Positions 45,786 through 58,346 of a stretch of 64,000 nucleotides of DNA are shown here, one piece after another. Within the stretch, counting starts at the first letter, position 1; every line of letters starts with the position of its first letter. A model generated the notes under the pieces. That model ran no database searches. It had not been told where the DNA came from and worked only from the letters and a program-made list of their open reading frames with translations. A program made the position numbers and the translations under genes. This DNA comes from Trema orientale (taxonomy: Eukaryota; Streptophyta; Magnoliopsida; Rosales; Cannabaceae): NCBI GenBank assembly GCA_002914845.1, contig JXTC01000138.1, forward strand, positions 593,994-657,993, written 5' to 3'.

Positions 45786-48566
45786 ATCACGTTATAGCAC
45801 ACTTCTCTCTCTTTCTCTCTCTGTGCTAGCTTCCGCTTCTTCTCTTCCTCTCTTACAGACTACCACCCCTACCAGAGAGTGGGAGAATCCCTCTCAGTAT
45901 CGATTTTTCTAGTTTCTTTTTCTTATTTTTACTTTTATCTTCAAATAATCCTTTCATTTGTGAAGGCAATTTGTAAACTCCCTTAATTTTAGTAAGAGTA
46001 TTGTGGTCTTTTGACCCAAACTTTTCAAAAAAAATAAATGAATTTGCACAGAATTTTAGCCTAGATTCATTCGGGTAAAAATGTGAAGAAAGATTGAAAA
46101 TGGGGCTAAAATATAATTATTTAAGGGTGAATTTGAAAAGAAATTTCAAAAGTTGGATGCAAGTATAAATAAGCAAAATAGTGCTAAATTAACCAGAAAT
46201 TGACACATGGTCCTACAATTTTGGAAATTGCTCTTAAATTCCCGCGTTTCTTTCATCTTTTTCCAAGCCCCGAGAGCCCAACGAACGCCGAAATCTGGCG
46301 AAGCTCCGTTAAGCTACCTCCCGCCACCGTTGAGCCACGCCACCAACTGTCATCGATGCCCCACCGCCGGATGAGCCGCCCGCCACCGGTCCCAGCCCCG
46401 TCAGAGCCTGCAATTGCCGAAAAATGGTGAAAAACGCCGTGGATCTAAACGCTCGCCGGCGTCGATTATTCCGGCAGCCGTTCGCAGTGAAATTGATCGC
46501 CATGAATTCGTCTCCTCACAGGCAATCTCGTGGTAAGTATTTCGTAGCTCGATTTTACTCCGTTTGATTTCAATTTCGTCGGACATTTTTATGTATAAAT
46601 AATTTCAGAGTTGACTTTTTTATCGGACCGTTAGATTGTGAAACTAATATCATTTTTAGAATCTACATTGAAAATGGTGAAAATGATATGTATATTGACT
46701 ATGTTTCGAAACGGGCACGAAAAATAAAAGCGGACAGCTCAGATTTGCCTCGATTCGCGTGTCATGGGCCCAAACCTAAATTGGACAAATTATATGTCTA
46801 ACCTAGCTATTTTGGGTGCTTTGAATTCAGTGGTGAGGTCCGTTTCACGATCTGAAGCCCTGATTGAGAATCGAATTTTCAAACCTGTCAATCAAAGGTT
46901 CGAAAACAACGCCCGACCCTCCAAACGACACCCAAATGACGCCAAACTTTCTCTATAGCCCTGTAACGCTAATTAGACACTCGATTGAGGTAGGGATTCG
47001 ATTACTCGATTCTATAATTTAATTTATAAATTTACATATTTTCAATAAATATGGAATTTCATGATTTAATTTCTAAAAATTGTGTTTATATCTGTTTTTG
47101 ACCTGATTTGAGATATAAACCGCCTGGGAGACATATCAAACTGGTTGGCATATCATATATACTATTTTGAACTATTTTCTGCAAGAAATTAGATTTTTGG
47201 GTTTCGATCAAAAATGGTCGTTATAATGCCGAAATTTTTAGAAAATCCAAAATTATTTAAGAAATCAGTTTTGAGGACTAAATATTATTTGATTAAAGAA
47301 TACTGCATGGTTATTCTGTGATTTTGTGAAAATGGGGCATATCCTTATTCAGTCATTCATATAGCACTTGCATGCATTTATACACTTACGCAGCCGCCAG
47401 ACTTACGGTGCCCCACATTGGGTGTTCAGACTTACAGTGGCCTATTTAGGTGGTTCGGACTTACGGATGATTCATTAGGACACCTCGGACATCATGATTG
47501 CATACATAGTTATATGTTGGCTTGAATAGATATGTACTGGTTTTGATGGATGTTTTACAATGGTTTGAAATGTTTGAACTATCGGACTGTAATTTCCATT
47601 TTGGGTTTTATAAATTGTTTTGAATGGACTACTAAAAACTTATAATCGACCCTCTATTGGGCATTAGCTCACCCTCTTCTTTCTTTCAGGTTACACTCAG
47701 TGTGATCTGGACCAGGAGAACTAGATCGAGGTATTACAGACTTAATAATTTGTTTATATTTTGGTAAATTCTCACGAGACTTGTGAAATATTTAGACACG
47801 AGTAGGAATTTGGGCTTCATTATAACTTAGTGAGATAAATTGTGGGATTTGGACATGGTTTGTATTTCTTAAGTCTACATTTAGGTGTGAAATGATTCGC
47901 GAAGCATGTCTATTAAATATCTATTTTTATTTAAGGTCTATGTTTAATGAGTGATGCATAATTATGAGGTTTTATTTTCAATTAAATATTTTATCGAAGC
48001 CAGTTTGAAAAATTAGAGTCATCAGGGCATTTTTGAATTATTTTTAAAATACTTTTTAGTATTTCTATTTTAAGAAATATTCATTCTGCCACTGACCCTG
48101 GCCTCGGGTTGTGACACAATTATCTATCTAGATCTAAATTTATGGTGCTTTTAGTATACCTGGATTTAGATTTGCGGTAGTTTGAGTTATTTTTAATATC
48201 TTTTCTTTTACTGGTGTGGTTATTCTATAAATCTATATCATTATTTATTTAGATCTGGAGAGGTTATTACTATCGCAGATTGGAGTTGGCAGAATCTCTT
48301 CCGGTGGATCAATCAAAAGTGCTGATTCAGATAATGAAGAATCGAATCGAGCCACTGAACAGCTCTACCATATCTTTTAGGGAGTTTTTCTCCAAGATCA
48401 TTAACTGGGATTGCCTTTGCTCCGACATCTTAGAAGGCTTTTTTGTCTTTAAATTCACGAATCGATTTCCTTATTCTCATTATAAGAGGTTCTATGTACA
48501 TAAATCAATTTGCTATTGTAATCTTTATTTGAGTTTTAATGAAATTATTTCCTTTTAAAAAAAATA
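45786..48566 (+). mobile_element. Poly(A)-ended retroinsertion interrupted by a solo LTR
   Basis: Without the LTR at 45972-48116 and one TSD copy, this is about 630 bp. It begins pyrimidine-rich (CTTCTCTCTCTTTCTCTCTC) and ends TTTTAATGAAATTATTTCC followed by an A-rich tail at 48556. The flanks share GAAAAAAAAAATTTGA (about 45771-45785) and AAAGAAAATTTTGA (about 48567-48580), an imperfect target duplication. A 92-codon frame (48280-48558) starts with TTG and matches nothing I recognise. It could be a processed pseudogene, a 5'+3' deleted LINE, or a non-tRNA SINE-like family. Confidence 0.45.
45972..48116 (+). repeat. Gypsy-type solo LTR (2145 bp) with exact 5-bp target duplication
   Basis: Starts TGTAAACTCCC and ends CGGGTTGTGACA, flanked on both sides by CAATT (45967-45971 and 48117-48121). 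A GC-rich block at 46240-46520 and three CAGACTTACGG-type repeats at 47398-47466 lie inside. ATTAGCTCACCCTC at 47663 resembles the region just before the R/U5 of chromovirus LTRs. No internal region remains, so it arose by LTR-LTR recombination. ORFs at 46200-46586 and 46764-46958 are by-products. Confidence 0.8.
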
Positions 48567-50156
48567 AAAGAAAATTTTGAGTAACAAAGTATAATGATAT
48601 TAGTGTGCAGAGCCATATTTAATAACAAATAAATAATGGGTTTCTAACACACTTTTACCCATAAAAACCATAAAAAAATTTAAAAAATATAGAGATCATG
48701 CTTTTTTTTCAATTTCCATATGGCTTTTATTACAAAAATATCACTTTTAAAAAAGTTTTTAGAAAAATACTATTTTTAAAATAGTTACTAGTTACCAGTT
48801 TTTAAAAACTGGTTACTGGTTACTGGTTACCAGTTACCGGTTTTATATTAATTATAAATATTTTTCGTTACTAGTTACCAATTTCTAAAATCTGGTTACT
48901 TGTTACTGGTTACTATTTACTAGTTTTAAAAATGACATTTTTTAAATATTTTTTTTAAAAAGGTATTTTCTAATAAAAACTGTACCGGATCTTTAAAAAA
49001 ACGCATTCCACTGTATTTTTCAATTATTTATTTAAAAATACCGCACAAAGACTAATTTTTACATAAATAAATACGTATATATATATATATATATGAGAGA
49101 GAAGCAGCCTGCTGTTTATAACATTTGGGCTTATCCTATATATATATATATATATTCTCATATATATAGGAGCTTATAGAAATATGATCAAATTTTAGAC
49201 CCAATTTCAGTAAATGTCCCTTTGTCAAATGTTATAGCAAAATGTCCAGTATATTTGCATATATACCAAGTGTAAAATTTTATATACCAAATATAAAAAA
49301 TTATATACCCAGTGCATTTCAGTACAATAATTAAAATTGGTAGATATGTGTATCTACCAAGTGTAAAAATATATATACCTGGACATTTAGCTATAAAATT
49401 TTAAAAGTGGACATCTACTTAATCAAATTTAAAATTTTGGTCATCCACCTAAATTTCTTGATCTGCACAACTCATATTTGATAATATTTTTTGAAAATAG
49501 GTATAAGTGTCCAAAACCCATTTTTTTATGCATGGATGTTATTTATTCTCCAAAGGTACTTTTTATCTTCTTGTACACTTTTTAATGGATTGCTATACAT
49601 TTATTTAAGATGAAATATTAACATTTTGAAGAAGGGTATATTTGAAAAAGGATTGACCAAAATATATTGGCAATGACAAAAAGGATGCCTCCAATTTTAT
49701 TACGTAAAAGTTCGGATTGGAGTTTTACAAATTTTATAGAACAGAAAGTGTGTATCATATGATCTTATTCGACTTCAAGAACCTTTAGGCGTATATAATC
49801 AAAAGTGCATACTATTGTGCTTTCCAAACTTTGCCATTAGAAAGTAGTAAGAACAGTCTTTTTCTCTACAAATACTACTTAATTATAAAAGAAGAAATAC
49901 AATGTTTTTGACCCGAAACGTGGATGTTTTGTTAGTATTTAACTATTTATATTTGTCTGCATGCCTTTCAAATCTCAACGTTTATGGCTCCAAGAGAAAT
50001 ATTCCACTCTTCTGTAGTCTATTTCTATTTTCTTCTAAAATCTTTTTAGTTCGAAGTATGTTTTAGATTATTCTTGCTTCGTAGATACCATATATAATTG
50101 TTCTTTCTCTCTCCGTTTTGATTCCTAAATGTTTAATTAATCTAACTGAAGCTCCA
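48567..50156. other. Foldback and tandem-repeat DNA
   Basis: 48790-48940 is an array of GGTTACTGGTTACCAGTT units within AT-rich blocks like those at 2331-3230. (AT)n runs at 49076-49095 and 49139-49155 flank a short inverted repeat. 49183-49460 is a foldback with arms of about 80 bp (AAATGTCCAGTATAT against the complement of ATACCTGGACATTT) and an interior of ATATACCAAGTGTAAAA units. 49480-50156 shows nothing. Confidence 0.45.
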
Positions 50157-51647
50157 TGATGAGTGATTAATTCAACACAAATCAAATATCATTCAACTCA
50201 AATAATTATAAGATCTCAAGCATTTTTGTTAGTTTGATGTATTTTTGCTTTGTTTTTATAGTTCTTATGAATAAATGAGAATTAAGATGAATTGGTATTA
50301 AATATGGGTAATTCAACCCTTTTGAGTGAAGTTCAGTACGATACGAATACAATACAATAAAAATCAAGTAAAACGGAGCTAAAACAGCAAAACAGCGCAC
50401 TTGGGAAGCCATGCTGATTTCTGCTATTCATATGAATAGTACCGCCACGATGCTTGAATAGTGGCACCACGGTGCTTGAATAGTAACACTGAAACGTTGT
50501 CTGGAAAACAGAGTTCCAGAGTGCCACCATGTTGTCCCTCATCCTGAATTATATTTTTAGCGAGATTTTAGGGCCAACTCGGCCTTTGATGCCATCTGAT
50601 TGAATGGTTGATATTCTACCCAGCCTACGCCATCTTGGAGCCACTTAAATACACCATTAAGCTTTCATTTAAAGTGTGGAAAGTTAGAGAGAAAATGCAA
50701 CAAAGAGGACTCAAAAATCCAAGAGAGGAATGAGCTTGGAGCTGAAATTTGGAGAGGAAGCTTGAGAGAGTAGCAAGAAGAATTGAAGGCTTAAAGTTCT
50801 ATCTCCACAAAAGAGTTTTTCTCATCCTCTTTCTCACCCTAATCTCATTTGAAATTTTGTATTATGCTTGATTATTGAATATGTTTAGATATATGAAATT
50901 CTTGTTGAGATTAGTGTTATATTCTCCTATGTTGAATTAATTGTTATATGCTTAGGGCATGTTGAAGCTTATACTTTAATTTTATCTATTGATTTCCAAT
51001 ATATTCTTTGAAGTTGTTCTTGAATTTATTTATGCTATTCTATGCTTAATGCTTTTCAACTAATTAGCTACTAGTTGGACGATTTAGTTTCTAGAATTTG
51101 GCACTTGAAAAAGGAAATTTTAGAAACAACCAAAGGATAGCATAACCTAGGACTTCTAAAGTTTGAAAGAACCTATAATTCCTTTGAAGCCATGATCAAA
51201 GAACCATTGAACATAATGAATTCTTAATTTCTAAGTTCAAAATAAAGATATTGGAATCAGGATTTAGGAACAATTTCACTCAGCACTCGAGAGAGGGAGT
51301 AGAAATATCTATGGGTTCTTAGCTTATAAACTAGGAAAAATTGATTAGAATGTAATTGATAATCAAAAGATATAGTTGATAGTTAAGTGAATTCAATCCC
51401 CTAGTACATTTATGCATAGAAGTTTTTATATTTCTTTTTTGTATTTATATTTCTATTTTTGTTTATTTAATTATATATTCATTTAATTTGGTTACCTAGA
51501 TAAAGTTAAGTCATGATAATTCTGACACTTAATGATAATTTGACATCCAATTCCTCGTAGGATCGACTACTCTATACTTATCACTTTATTACTTGTTTAT
51601 GACTCGTGCACTTGTGATTATTTTATGTATATATAATTAGCGTAACA
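50157..51647 (+). repeat. Left LTR (1491 bp) of the Tat/Athila-like element
   Basis: Begins TGATGAGTGATTAATTC and ends GCGTAACA. A block of GCTTGAATAGT-GGCACCACGGT motifs lies at 50440-50530. Its start and most of its length recur from 54350. Confidence 0.8.
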
Positions 51648-51651
51648 AGTT

Positions 51652-51676
51652 TTTGGTACCGTTGTTGGAGAATTGG
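51652..51676 (+). promoter_or_regulatory. Decayed primer-binding site
   Basis: TTTGGTACCGTTGTTGGAGA aligns with the plant Gypsy site TTTGGCGCCGTTGCCGGGGA; every difference is C to T or G to A. Confidence 0.65.
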
Positions 51677-51829
51677 TATTTTAGATTATTATTAATATCA
51701 GAAGTAAGTAACTTGATTTTAATTTAAGCATTTATTTCTATTTTTAATTTTTATTTTTAAATGTTTATTTTATGAGGTGCTTGGAGATATTAGATCGACA
51801 AGTCTTCTTGTGATTTGCTCAACGAGACT

Positions 51830-52790
51830 CGGAGCCATTTTATTATGCATGGTGGAAATATAAAGAGTTACTCACAATGTGCTTGAGTCATGGTTTCTCC
51901 CCGGAGTATCAAGTACAAACTCCCCGGAGTATCAAGTACAAAATTTTATCAACAACCTTTGACCCAAAACAAGAATGTGGGTTGAAAGAGGAAATTGTAC
52001 CACCTCTATCTACCAATTATCCGCAAATGAAGCTTATTAGTTGTTGGAAGATATGGCCGAATTTGACTATCGGAGTTAGAATTATCTACCAAGCTACCTC
52101 GATTTGGGAGATAACTCCAACATTTTAGGGCCATGATATGATACTCTATGTCACTAAGCAGAACCTTCTCCCGACCTTGAATATCTTTTTGTACAATTTT
52201 TAAAAGAGATAAGACTTCGCAATAAGGAGCGGGAGAGAAGGGAGACCATTTGTAACTTACAAATTAAGTCTTTATATGACTCCCTTAAAGCCATGACAAA
52301 GGCAGTGGCTATGATAAATGAACATATCTCAAACACTGATGAAAGCCACTATGAGGAGCCGAGTACAAACGGGAGGATCTGGGGTTTATTTGATGATGAC
52401 TACTCAAGTAAGGAGGAGAATCAAGAGTGGATCAAAAAGGAAGAACCATATATAACACTTGCGAATCTTCACCCTTTGAGTTCCAAATCATTATGCTGCT
52501 ATTATTCATTAAAGATCACATCTATAACAATCCTATGTGGCCAAAACTTCCTCTACCACCGCTAGCACCGTTAATTCAAGCCCACCAATCACATGTGCTG
52601 GTGTCGAGTCAAGTTGAGTGTACGAGCCGATCACTTCTATTTATCATCAAGCTTGAGGATATTCAAAACCAAGACCCTTATATCGTGTTGTATGATACGT
52701 ATTATGGTCGAAGCTACTCTTTGACGTGCTTTGCCAATTTGTATGTGAATAAGTTTGAAGATGCAAATTATGTATAGGAATCCTGCACTA
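51830..52790 (+). pseudogene. gag: Gypsy gag remnant
   Basis: Around 51838-51900 the sequence reads WWKYKELLTMCLSHGFSPEY, a conserved block of Tat/Athila gag. A 23-bp tandem duplication (CTCCCCGGAGTATCAAGTAC unit, about 51898-51943) then shifts the frame before ANEAY and LLEDMAEFDY resume near 52025-52080. Downstream frames 52144-52790 (MTKAVAMINEHISNTDESHY, DDDYSSKEENQEW) look like the acidic linker after gag. No zinc knuckle or protease is recognised. Confidence 0.6.
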
Positions 52791-54349
52791 CCCAAGTTAG
52801 AGTCACATTGCTTGGAGGGTAACCTTTGCCAACCGTAATAGGAGGCGAGAATGTCTTGCCTTTCCAGTACGTGTTCTTTTCTCTTGTACTTACATTGAAT
52901 ATTTAAATTTTAAGAACATTGCCAACTTTGAGTTTAGGGGTGAGAATGCTTATTAGATAATTATTTTTTGAGTGTTGCTTTACTTGTTGTGTTGTTTGTC
53001 ATGATTTTCTTTCTATGAGTTGTTTACTTTTAGGAAATAATTTTTTTTCTTGCTTTTCTGTTGATAGTTTGAATAAATTGCGAGTATTATTAAGATGAGC
53101 TGACTTGATATTGATGATGAGTATAGTCAGTTAATGCTCTGTTGGGTCTTTTGAAATATAATTCATTGAGATTATCTGTGTGCTTGACTCGTATTAATTG
53201 AATCTCATTCTTGATTCTACACATTTGAGCACGATAATCATAACTACTTGACTCTTTAAACTTTTGGAGAAAAGTTATGTGCATTAGATAGGTATTGATA
53301 TCTCATGAACTCTAGAACCTATTTGAGTGAAACTTGAGGCAAAATTTTATATTAAGTATCATTAGAGAAATGATTTAGGCCATCTTTTGATCATTTCAGT
53401 CTTTTAAGCTGACCTTGACACACTATCATCCTAGTACACCTGCTTTGAGCCTATTTGTACCTTTTTTTTTCTAACACATTTTAGCCAAACTAAAATAATG
53501 ACCACCAACCCTTATCCTTTAAGTATGTTGATTTTTTTAAAGAGTTTTTTTGTGTTATGTTCATATTGGGAAGAAGAAAAATCTTTAAAAAAAAGAGAAG
53601 TGAATAATTTGGTGAAACTTTTGTATCCTTACCATCTATTTTATTTTTTAACATTGAGAACAATGTTGATTTTGAATTTGGGGAAGAGGTTTTTGATTTT
53701 CATCCATTTGTCCTACTTTATATCTTTCGTTTCAAAAAAAAATTAAAAAGAAGTGTTTGACAGAGTGTTGATAGAAAAGAAATTTAGTTGATTAGAAGTG
53801 TGGGAGTGCTATTTGGTGTATCAAGGGATAACTCTACAAAGGTCCTAGATTAATGTGCTTAAGGATGATTTGAACCTCAAATTTTTTCTAAAATTAGCTT
53901 ACCTTTGTCCAAGCTGATATTACAAGCTTAATGAAGGACTTTTTGATCTTTGACGACATGCTAACATATATTAGTAGAGAGCGACATAAAATTGGCATAT
54001 GGTAGTTCCAAATTGTATCATATAGAGATCTTTCATTGTCTACCGAAACACAACAGTCTATCTGAAGTTCATTTTATTAAGTGATATTGATTTTGCACAC
54101 ACTTATATATTAAGAGTCTTGAATGGAGTTAAATTGATGTTTAAAGTTGAAAATCTAAATAATCTCAGTGTTTGCATTTCCTTTAACCTTAGAACATTTT
54201 GTGACTTTGGTGATACTTGCACATTTTTTGATTCAATATGAAATTTACACTTTGTTGTATATGTCTTTAGTATTTGATTTGTGTTTTACTTTTCTCTTTC
54301 TTCTTTTGTTTTAATTGAGGACAAGCAAATATTTGAGTTCCGGGGTATT
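52791..54349 (+). other. Internal 3' region and polypurine tract of the Tat/Athila-like element
   Basis: Non-coding. Blocks GAACATTGCCAACTTTGAGT (about 52914) and ACATTGAGAACAATGTTGAT (about 53652) with G-rich continuations resemble the post-pol spacer of plant Tat/Athila elements. ATTGAGGACAAGCAAATATT at 54313-54332, then GAGTTCCGGGGTA, is the decayed polypurine tract before the LTR at 54350. ORF 53498-53746 is chance. Confidence 0.5.
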
Positions 54350-55623
54350 TAATGAGTGATTAATTCATCATAAATCAAGTACCATTCAACTCAAATAATT
54401 GTAAGATCTCAAGCATTTTTGTTAGTTTGATGTATTTTTACTTTGTTTTTTAGTTCCTATGAATAAATGAGAATTAAGATGAATTGGTACCAAATATAGG
54501 TAATTTAACCCTTTTGAAGTGAAGTTGATTCTAATACGAACGCAATACAATAAAAATCAAGTAAAACGGAGCTAAAATAGTGAAACAATGTACCCTGGAA
54601 GCCATGCTGATTTCTACTATTCATATGAATAGTAGTGCCCTGGTGTTTGAATAGTTACGCCGTAGTGCTTAAATAGTAGCACTGCAATATTGTTTGGAAA
54701 ACAAAGTTCAAGAGTGTCGTGACACAGTCCCTCGTCCTGAACCGTGTTTCTAGAAAGATTTTAGGGCCAATCTCATCCTTTGATGCCATCCGATCGAATG
54801 GTTAATATTCTACCCTGTCTATATTATCTTGGAGTTCCTTAAATACACCCTTAAGCTTCCATTTCAAGTATAGGGAATTGGAGAGAACATACAACAAAGA
54901 GAGCTCAAAAATTCTTACAGTGGAAAGAGCTTGGAGCTGAAATTTGGAAAGGAAGCTTAAGAGAGTTGCTTGAAGAATTGAAGGCTTAAAATTTTACCTC
55001 CACAAAAGAGTTTTTCTCATCATCTTTCTCACGCTAATCTTATTTGAAATTTTATATTATGCTCAATTATTGAACATATTTGGATATATGAAATTTTTGT
55101 TGAGTTTAGTGTTGGATTCTCCTATGTTGAATTAACTGTTATATGCTTGGGGTATGTTGAAGCTTATACTTTGATTTTATGTCTTGATTTTCAATATATT
55201 GTTTGATGTTGTTCTTGAATTTATTTATGTTATTTCATCTTAATGCTTCTCAACTAATTAGCTACTAGTTGGATGGTTTAGTTTCTAGAATTCGGTACTG
55301 GAGAAAGGGAATTTTAGAAACAACAAAGGATAACATAACCTAGGACTTGTAGAGTTTGAGAGAATCTATAATTTCTTTGAAGCCATGATCAAAGAACCAT
55401 TGAACATAACGAATTCTTAATTTCTAGGTTCAAAATAGAGATATTGGAACTGGGATTTATGAATAATTTTACTCGGCACTCGAGAAAAGGAGTAGAAATA
55501 TATTTAGGTTCTTGGCTTATAAAGTAGGGATAATTAATTAGAAGGCAATTGCTGATCAAAAGACATAGTTGATAATTAGGTGAATTCAATCTTCTAGTAC
55601 ATTTATGCATAGAAGTTTCCATA
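54350..55623 (+). repeat. Right LTR of the Tat/Athila-like element, cut by the chromovirus
   Basis: Follows the left LTR from its start to the point GCATAGAAGTTTCCATA, equivalent to about 51435. It then switches abruptly to the chromovirus LTR TGTGATATCC. Confidence 0.8.
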
Positions 55624-58167
55624 TGTGATATCCTAAATTTCGTTTGACACTCAGCTCCTCACCAAAATTAAATAGTCAATAATAACATGACTTTAGATCA
55701 TTTAAATTAAAGTTATTTGTGCATTTATAGCTGAGTAAAATAAATAAATAAAATAAAATAAAATAAAAGAGGAGCCAAGCTAAGATTTTTAAATATTTTT
55801 TATAATTTTCTTATTATTATTAACCGTCATTTACTAAGTAAATTTTATAGTGAAATGCTCAAGATACGCTCATTAGTACAAGCTTGACGTGTATTAAGTT
55901 AATTTTCTACATGATTATTTGGGCATAATGATTATTAAGAAATACTTAATTAGATCAAATCAGTAGTTTGAAAAAAAGATTTCCAAAATGAAATTTGTTT
56001 TTGATGTCTAGTTAAATCTTTGATTTTGTACACATTTGAGAATTTTTGGTTCGAACTTTGCTTACTATATTTCCTTGTTTGACTTTAGTTTTTAATTTCT
56101 AAAAGGGTATTTATATTATTTAATAGTAAATTGAGTGATATATTATGCTTTATCATTATTTATGTGTCTTATAAAAAAAATGAATGAATGGGATAATTCT
56201 AGAACTAAGTTTCATTAAGTTGGCAACATATAAAGAGCCGTTTATATTAACTTGAATATTATGTTTTAAGCCATTTTTTTTCCACCACTACCTGTAAGTT
56301 AAAACCTTCTTGATTTGTCTTCTCTAGAGTTTATTCCATCTCGGATATAATTGTGACCGTGATTGAGTTTTACTTTAACCAAAAAGTTGGTCCAGCTTTC
56401 ATACAACTCAAGAGCTCCGAAGGTATTTTTCCTTTGTAACTAACACTTAGTTATTTCATATAAATTCTTCGGACATGACTATGGATTATTCTGTTTAGGA
56501 TCTCATTATACTTATATGTCCTTCAAGTTTCTATTTGTACACAACTGATATTCTTGTGCTATCTTTCTATTTTTCTAAATGATTATAAGAAGTTAGAATT
56601 TCCAGATAAAGTAGATAAGAAAGTTGTTAATTATATTCGTGTATATGTGATTAGAATTAGGTGATTTCCAATTGTATTTAATTGAGTACTTGTTCTTTTG
56701 TCTTTGTGTAGATAGAAGACAAAGTTTAGTATTTTAGTTAAGTGTGTGTACCTATATATATTAACATCTGAAATTGTTATAATTTTCTTTTATAACTATG
56801 AGTATATATATGCTGTAAATGTGGGGCCATTCAAAAAAAAAACCAAAAAAAAACAAGAAAAGAAAAAAAAAAGAAAAGAGATATTATGAACACGCATCTA
56901 TTTACTTTATTTTTTAAAAAAACCATGTGAGTAAATTCATGGGTCTTGAAATTGTTTATCCTGCTTGTATGATGGTTTTGCATATGTACACGTATTTAAT
57001 TAGAGGTCAATATTGTTTTACTATATGTAAGTAGAATTTATATACAAAATTCTACAAACCATAAGACCTATTGATTTTACTAATATATATATATATATAT
57101 ATATATAACTGTTGGTTTTATTCTTCTCTATAGATATTTATATGCTTAAATCGGTTCTCGAAAACGAGTTTAGAGAGTTAGCATCTTATTGTTAAAGCTG
57201 TCTATACTCGATTGATTCTCAAGTTTTTTCTGCTACTCCTTTGTGTGGTGTTAATTTAGTCGAATATTTGGAATAATGTTTATTTTTTTATGAGAATAAT
57301 CTATAAATACTGAGTTAGCATGTGTATTAATTAGTTAATTGCTTGGTGTTTCCTATTCTCTATTAAGAAACATATTAGAAACTAATTATTTTCAAGAGTT
57401 GAAAACAAATTTTGTAGCACCACATGTATAAAAATATTATTTGGATAATAATAGGAGCACGTCAACTGTATTAATGAATAGGGTGTGGCGGGTCAGTTCC
57501 TAAATATATGATATAGTTTCTTCGGGGACACCCTAGTTTCTTCGGAGACACTATGGTTCTTTCGGGAATACTCTGACAGCAGTACGGGATGGACTTCTGC
57601 TGTACACAGAGGGGATTCTTTGGGGCTCGAGACCTCCACATAGCTTATGACATGTTATATGTTCTCTAAGTGGCTCAGTATGCGATTTACGGTCTTGTTA
57701 GACAATAAAATATACACAGGGATCCCAATCATATAATTATCTGTTCTCTGTCATGTGCACTCTTCATCTGCATATGTTACTTACTGAGTTTCATACTCAT
57801 CTATATTCTTATATTGCAGAGGTTACAGTTGATGTTTGAGATCAGAGGAGGAGCGCCTACTTTCTGACTGCAGCTTATGTATATGAGCATTTTCACACTG
57901 TGGTTTTCTGACAGAAAATTTTGTACCTATTTTTGAGTGTGTGTATAATATGTATATTTTATGAGAGGCCCACTTTGCGAGGATGAAAATATGTATACAT
58001 TGGAGTATGTATAATTATAAGTGGAGTTTTTCTTTTTCTTCTAGAAAGTTTAAAAAGTTTTAATTCTCCCCGATTTTATCAGTTCTAAGTCAAGTAGCGT
58101 CTCCCGATCTCACTAAATATTATACAAATATCTTTTACGTACGTGTGTAGAATTAGGGGATGTTTTA
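55624..58167 (+). repeat. Left LTR (about 2.5 kb) of the chromovirus
   Basis: Begins TGTGATATCCTAAATTT, matching TGTTATATCCTAAATTT at 62868. It contains an (AAAAT)n run at 55735-55765 and an (AT)n run at 57083-57107. The end is placed just before TTGGTATCAGAG; the expected terminal CA has decayed. Confidence 0.8.
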
Positions 58168-58168
58168 G

Positions 58169-58181
58169 TTGGTATCAGAGT
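58169..58181 (+). promoter_or_regulatory. Primer-binding site of the chromovirus
   Basis: TTGGTATCAGAGT, complementary to the initiator tRNA-Met 3' end. Confidence 0.85.
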
Positions 58182-58346
58182 TTATGTTTTAAAATGATTC
58201 TAAAGACCGCTCCTATCCACACGTCAGAAAGGAAAGGAAACCTCACTCCTTTGTAAATATTTGATATGCATTTTGACATTTGTTATAATTTTTTTTAATT
58301 GCATTCATATTCTGGTGATAATTATTATTGGCTATAATTAGAGCTA

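Larger units (their letters stand above)
50157..55623 (+). mobile_element. Non-autonomous Gypsy (Tat/Athila-like) element, interrupted on the right
   Basis: The left LTR is 50157-51647. The right LTR starts at 54350 and breaks off at 55623, where the chromovirus begins. The primer-binding site resembles the plant TGGCGCCGTTGCCGGGGA type in decayed form. The internal 2.7 kb has only gag-like remnants and no protease, RT or integrase. The rest of the right LTR is expected beyond 64000. Confidence 0.75.

Noticed and set aside
46200..46958. Pro-rich and other ORFs near 46.2-46.9 kb considered as a gene
   Set aside because: They lie inside the solo LTR defined by CAATT duplications.
48280..48558. 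92-codon plus-strand ORF as a host gene
   Set aside because: Starts with TTG, has no recognisable domain, and lies in the poly(A)-ended retroinsertion.
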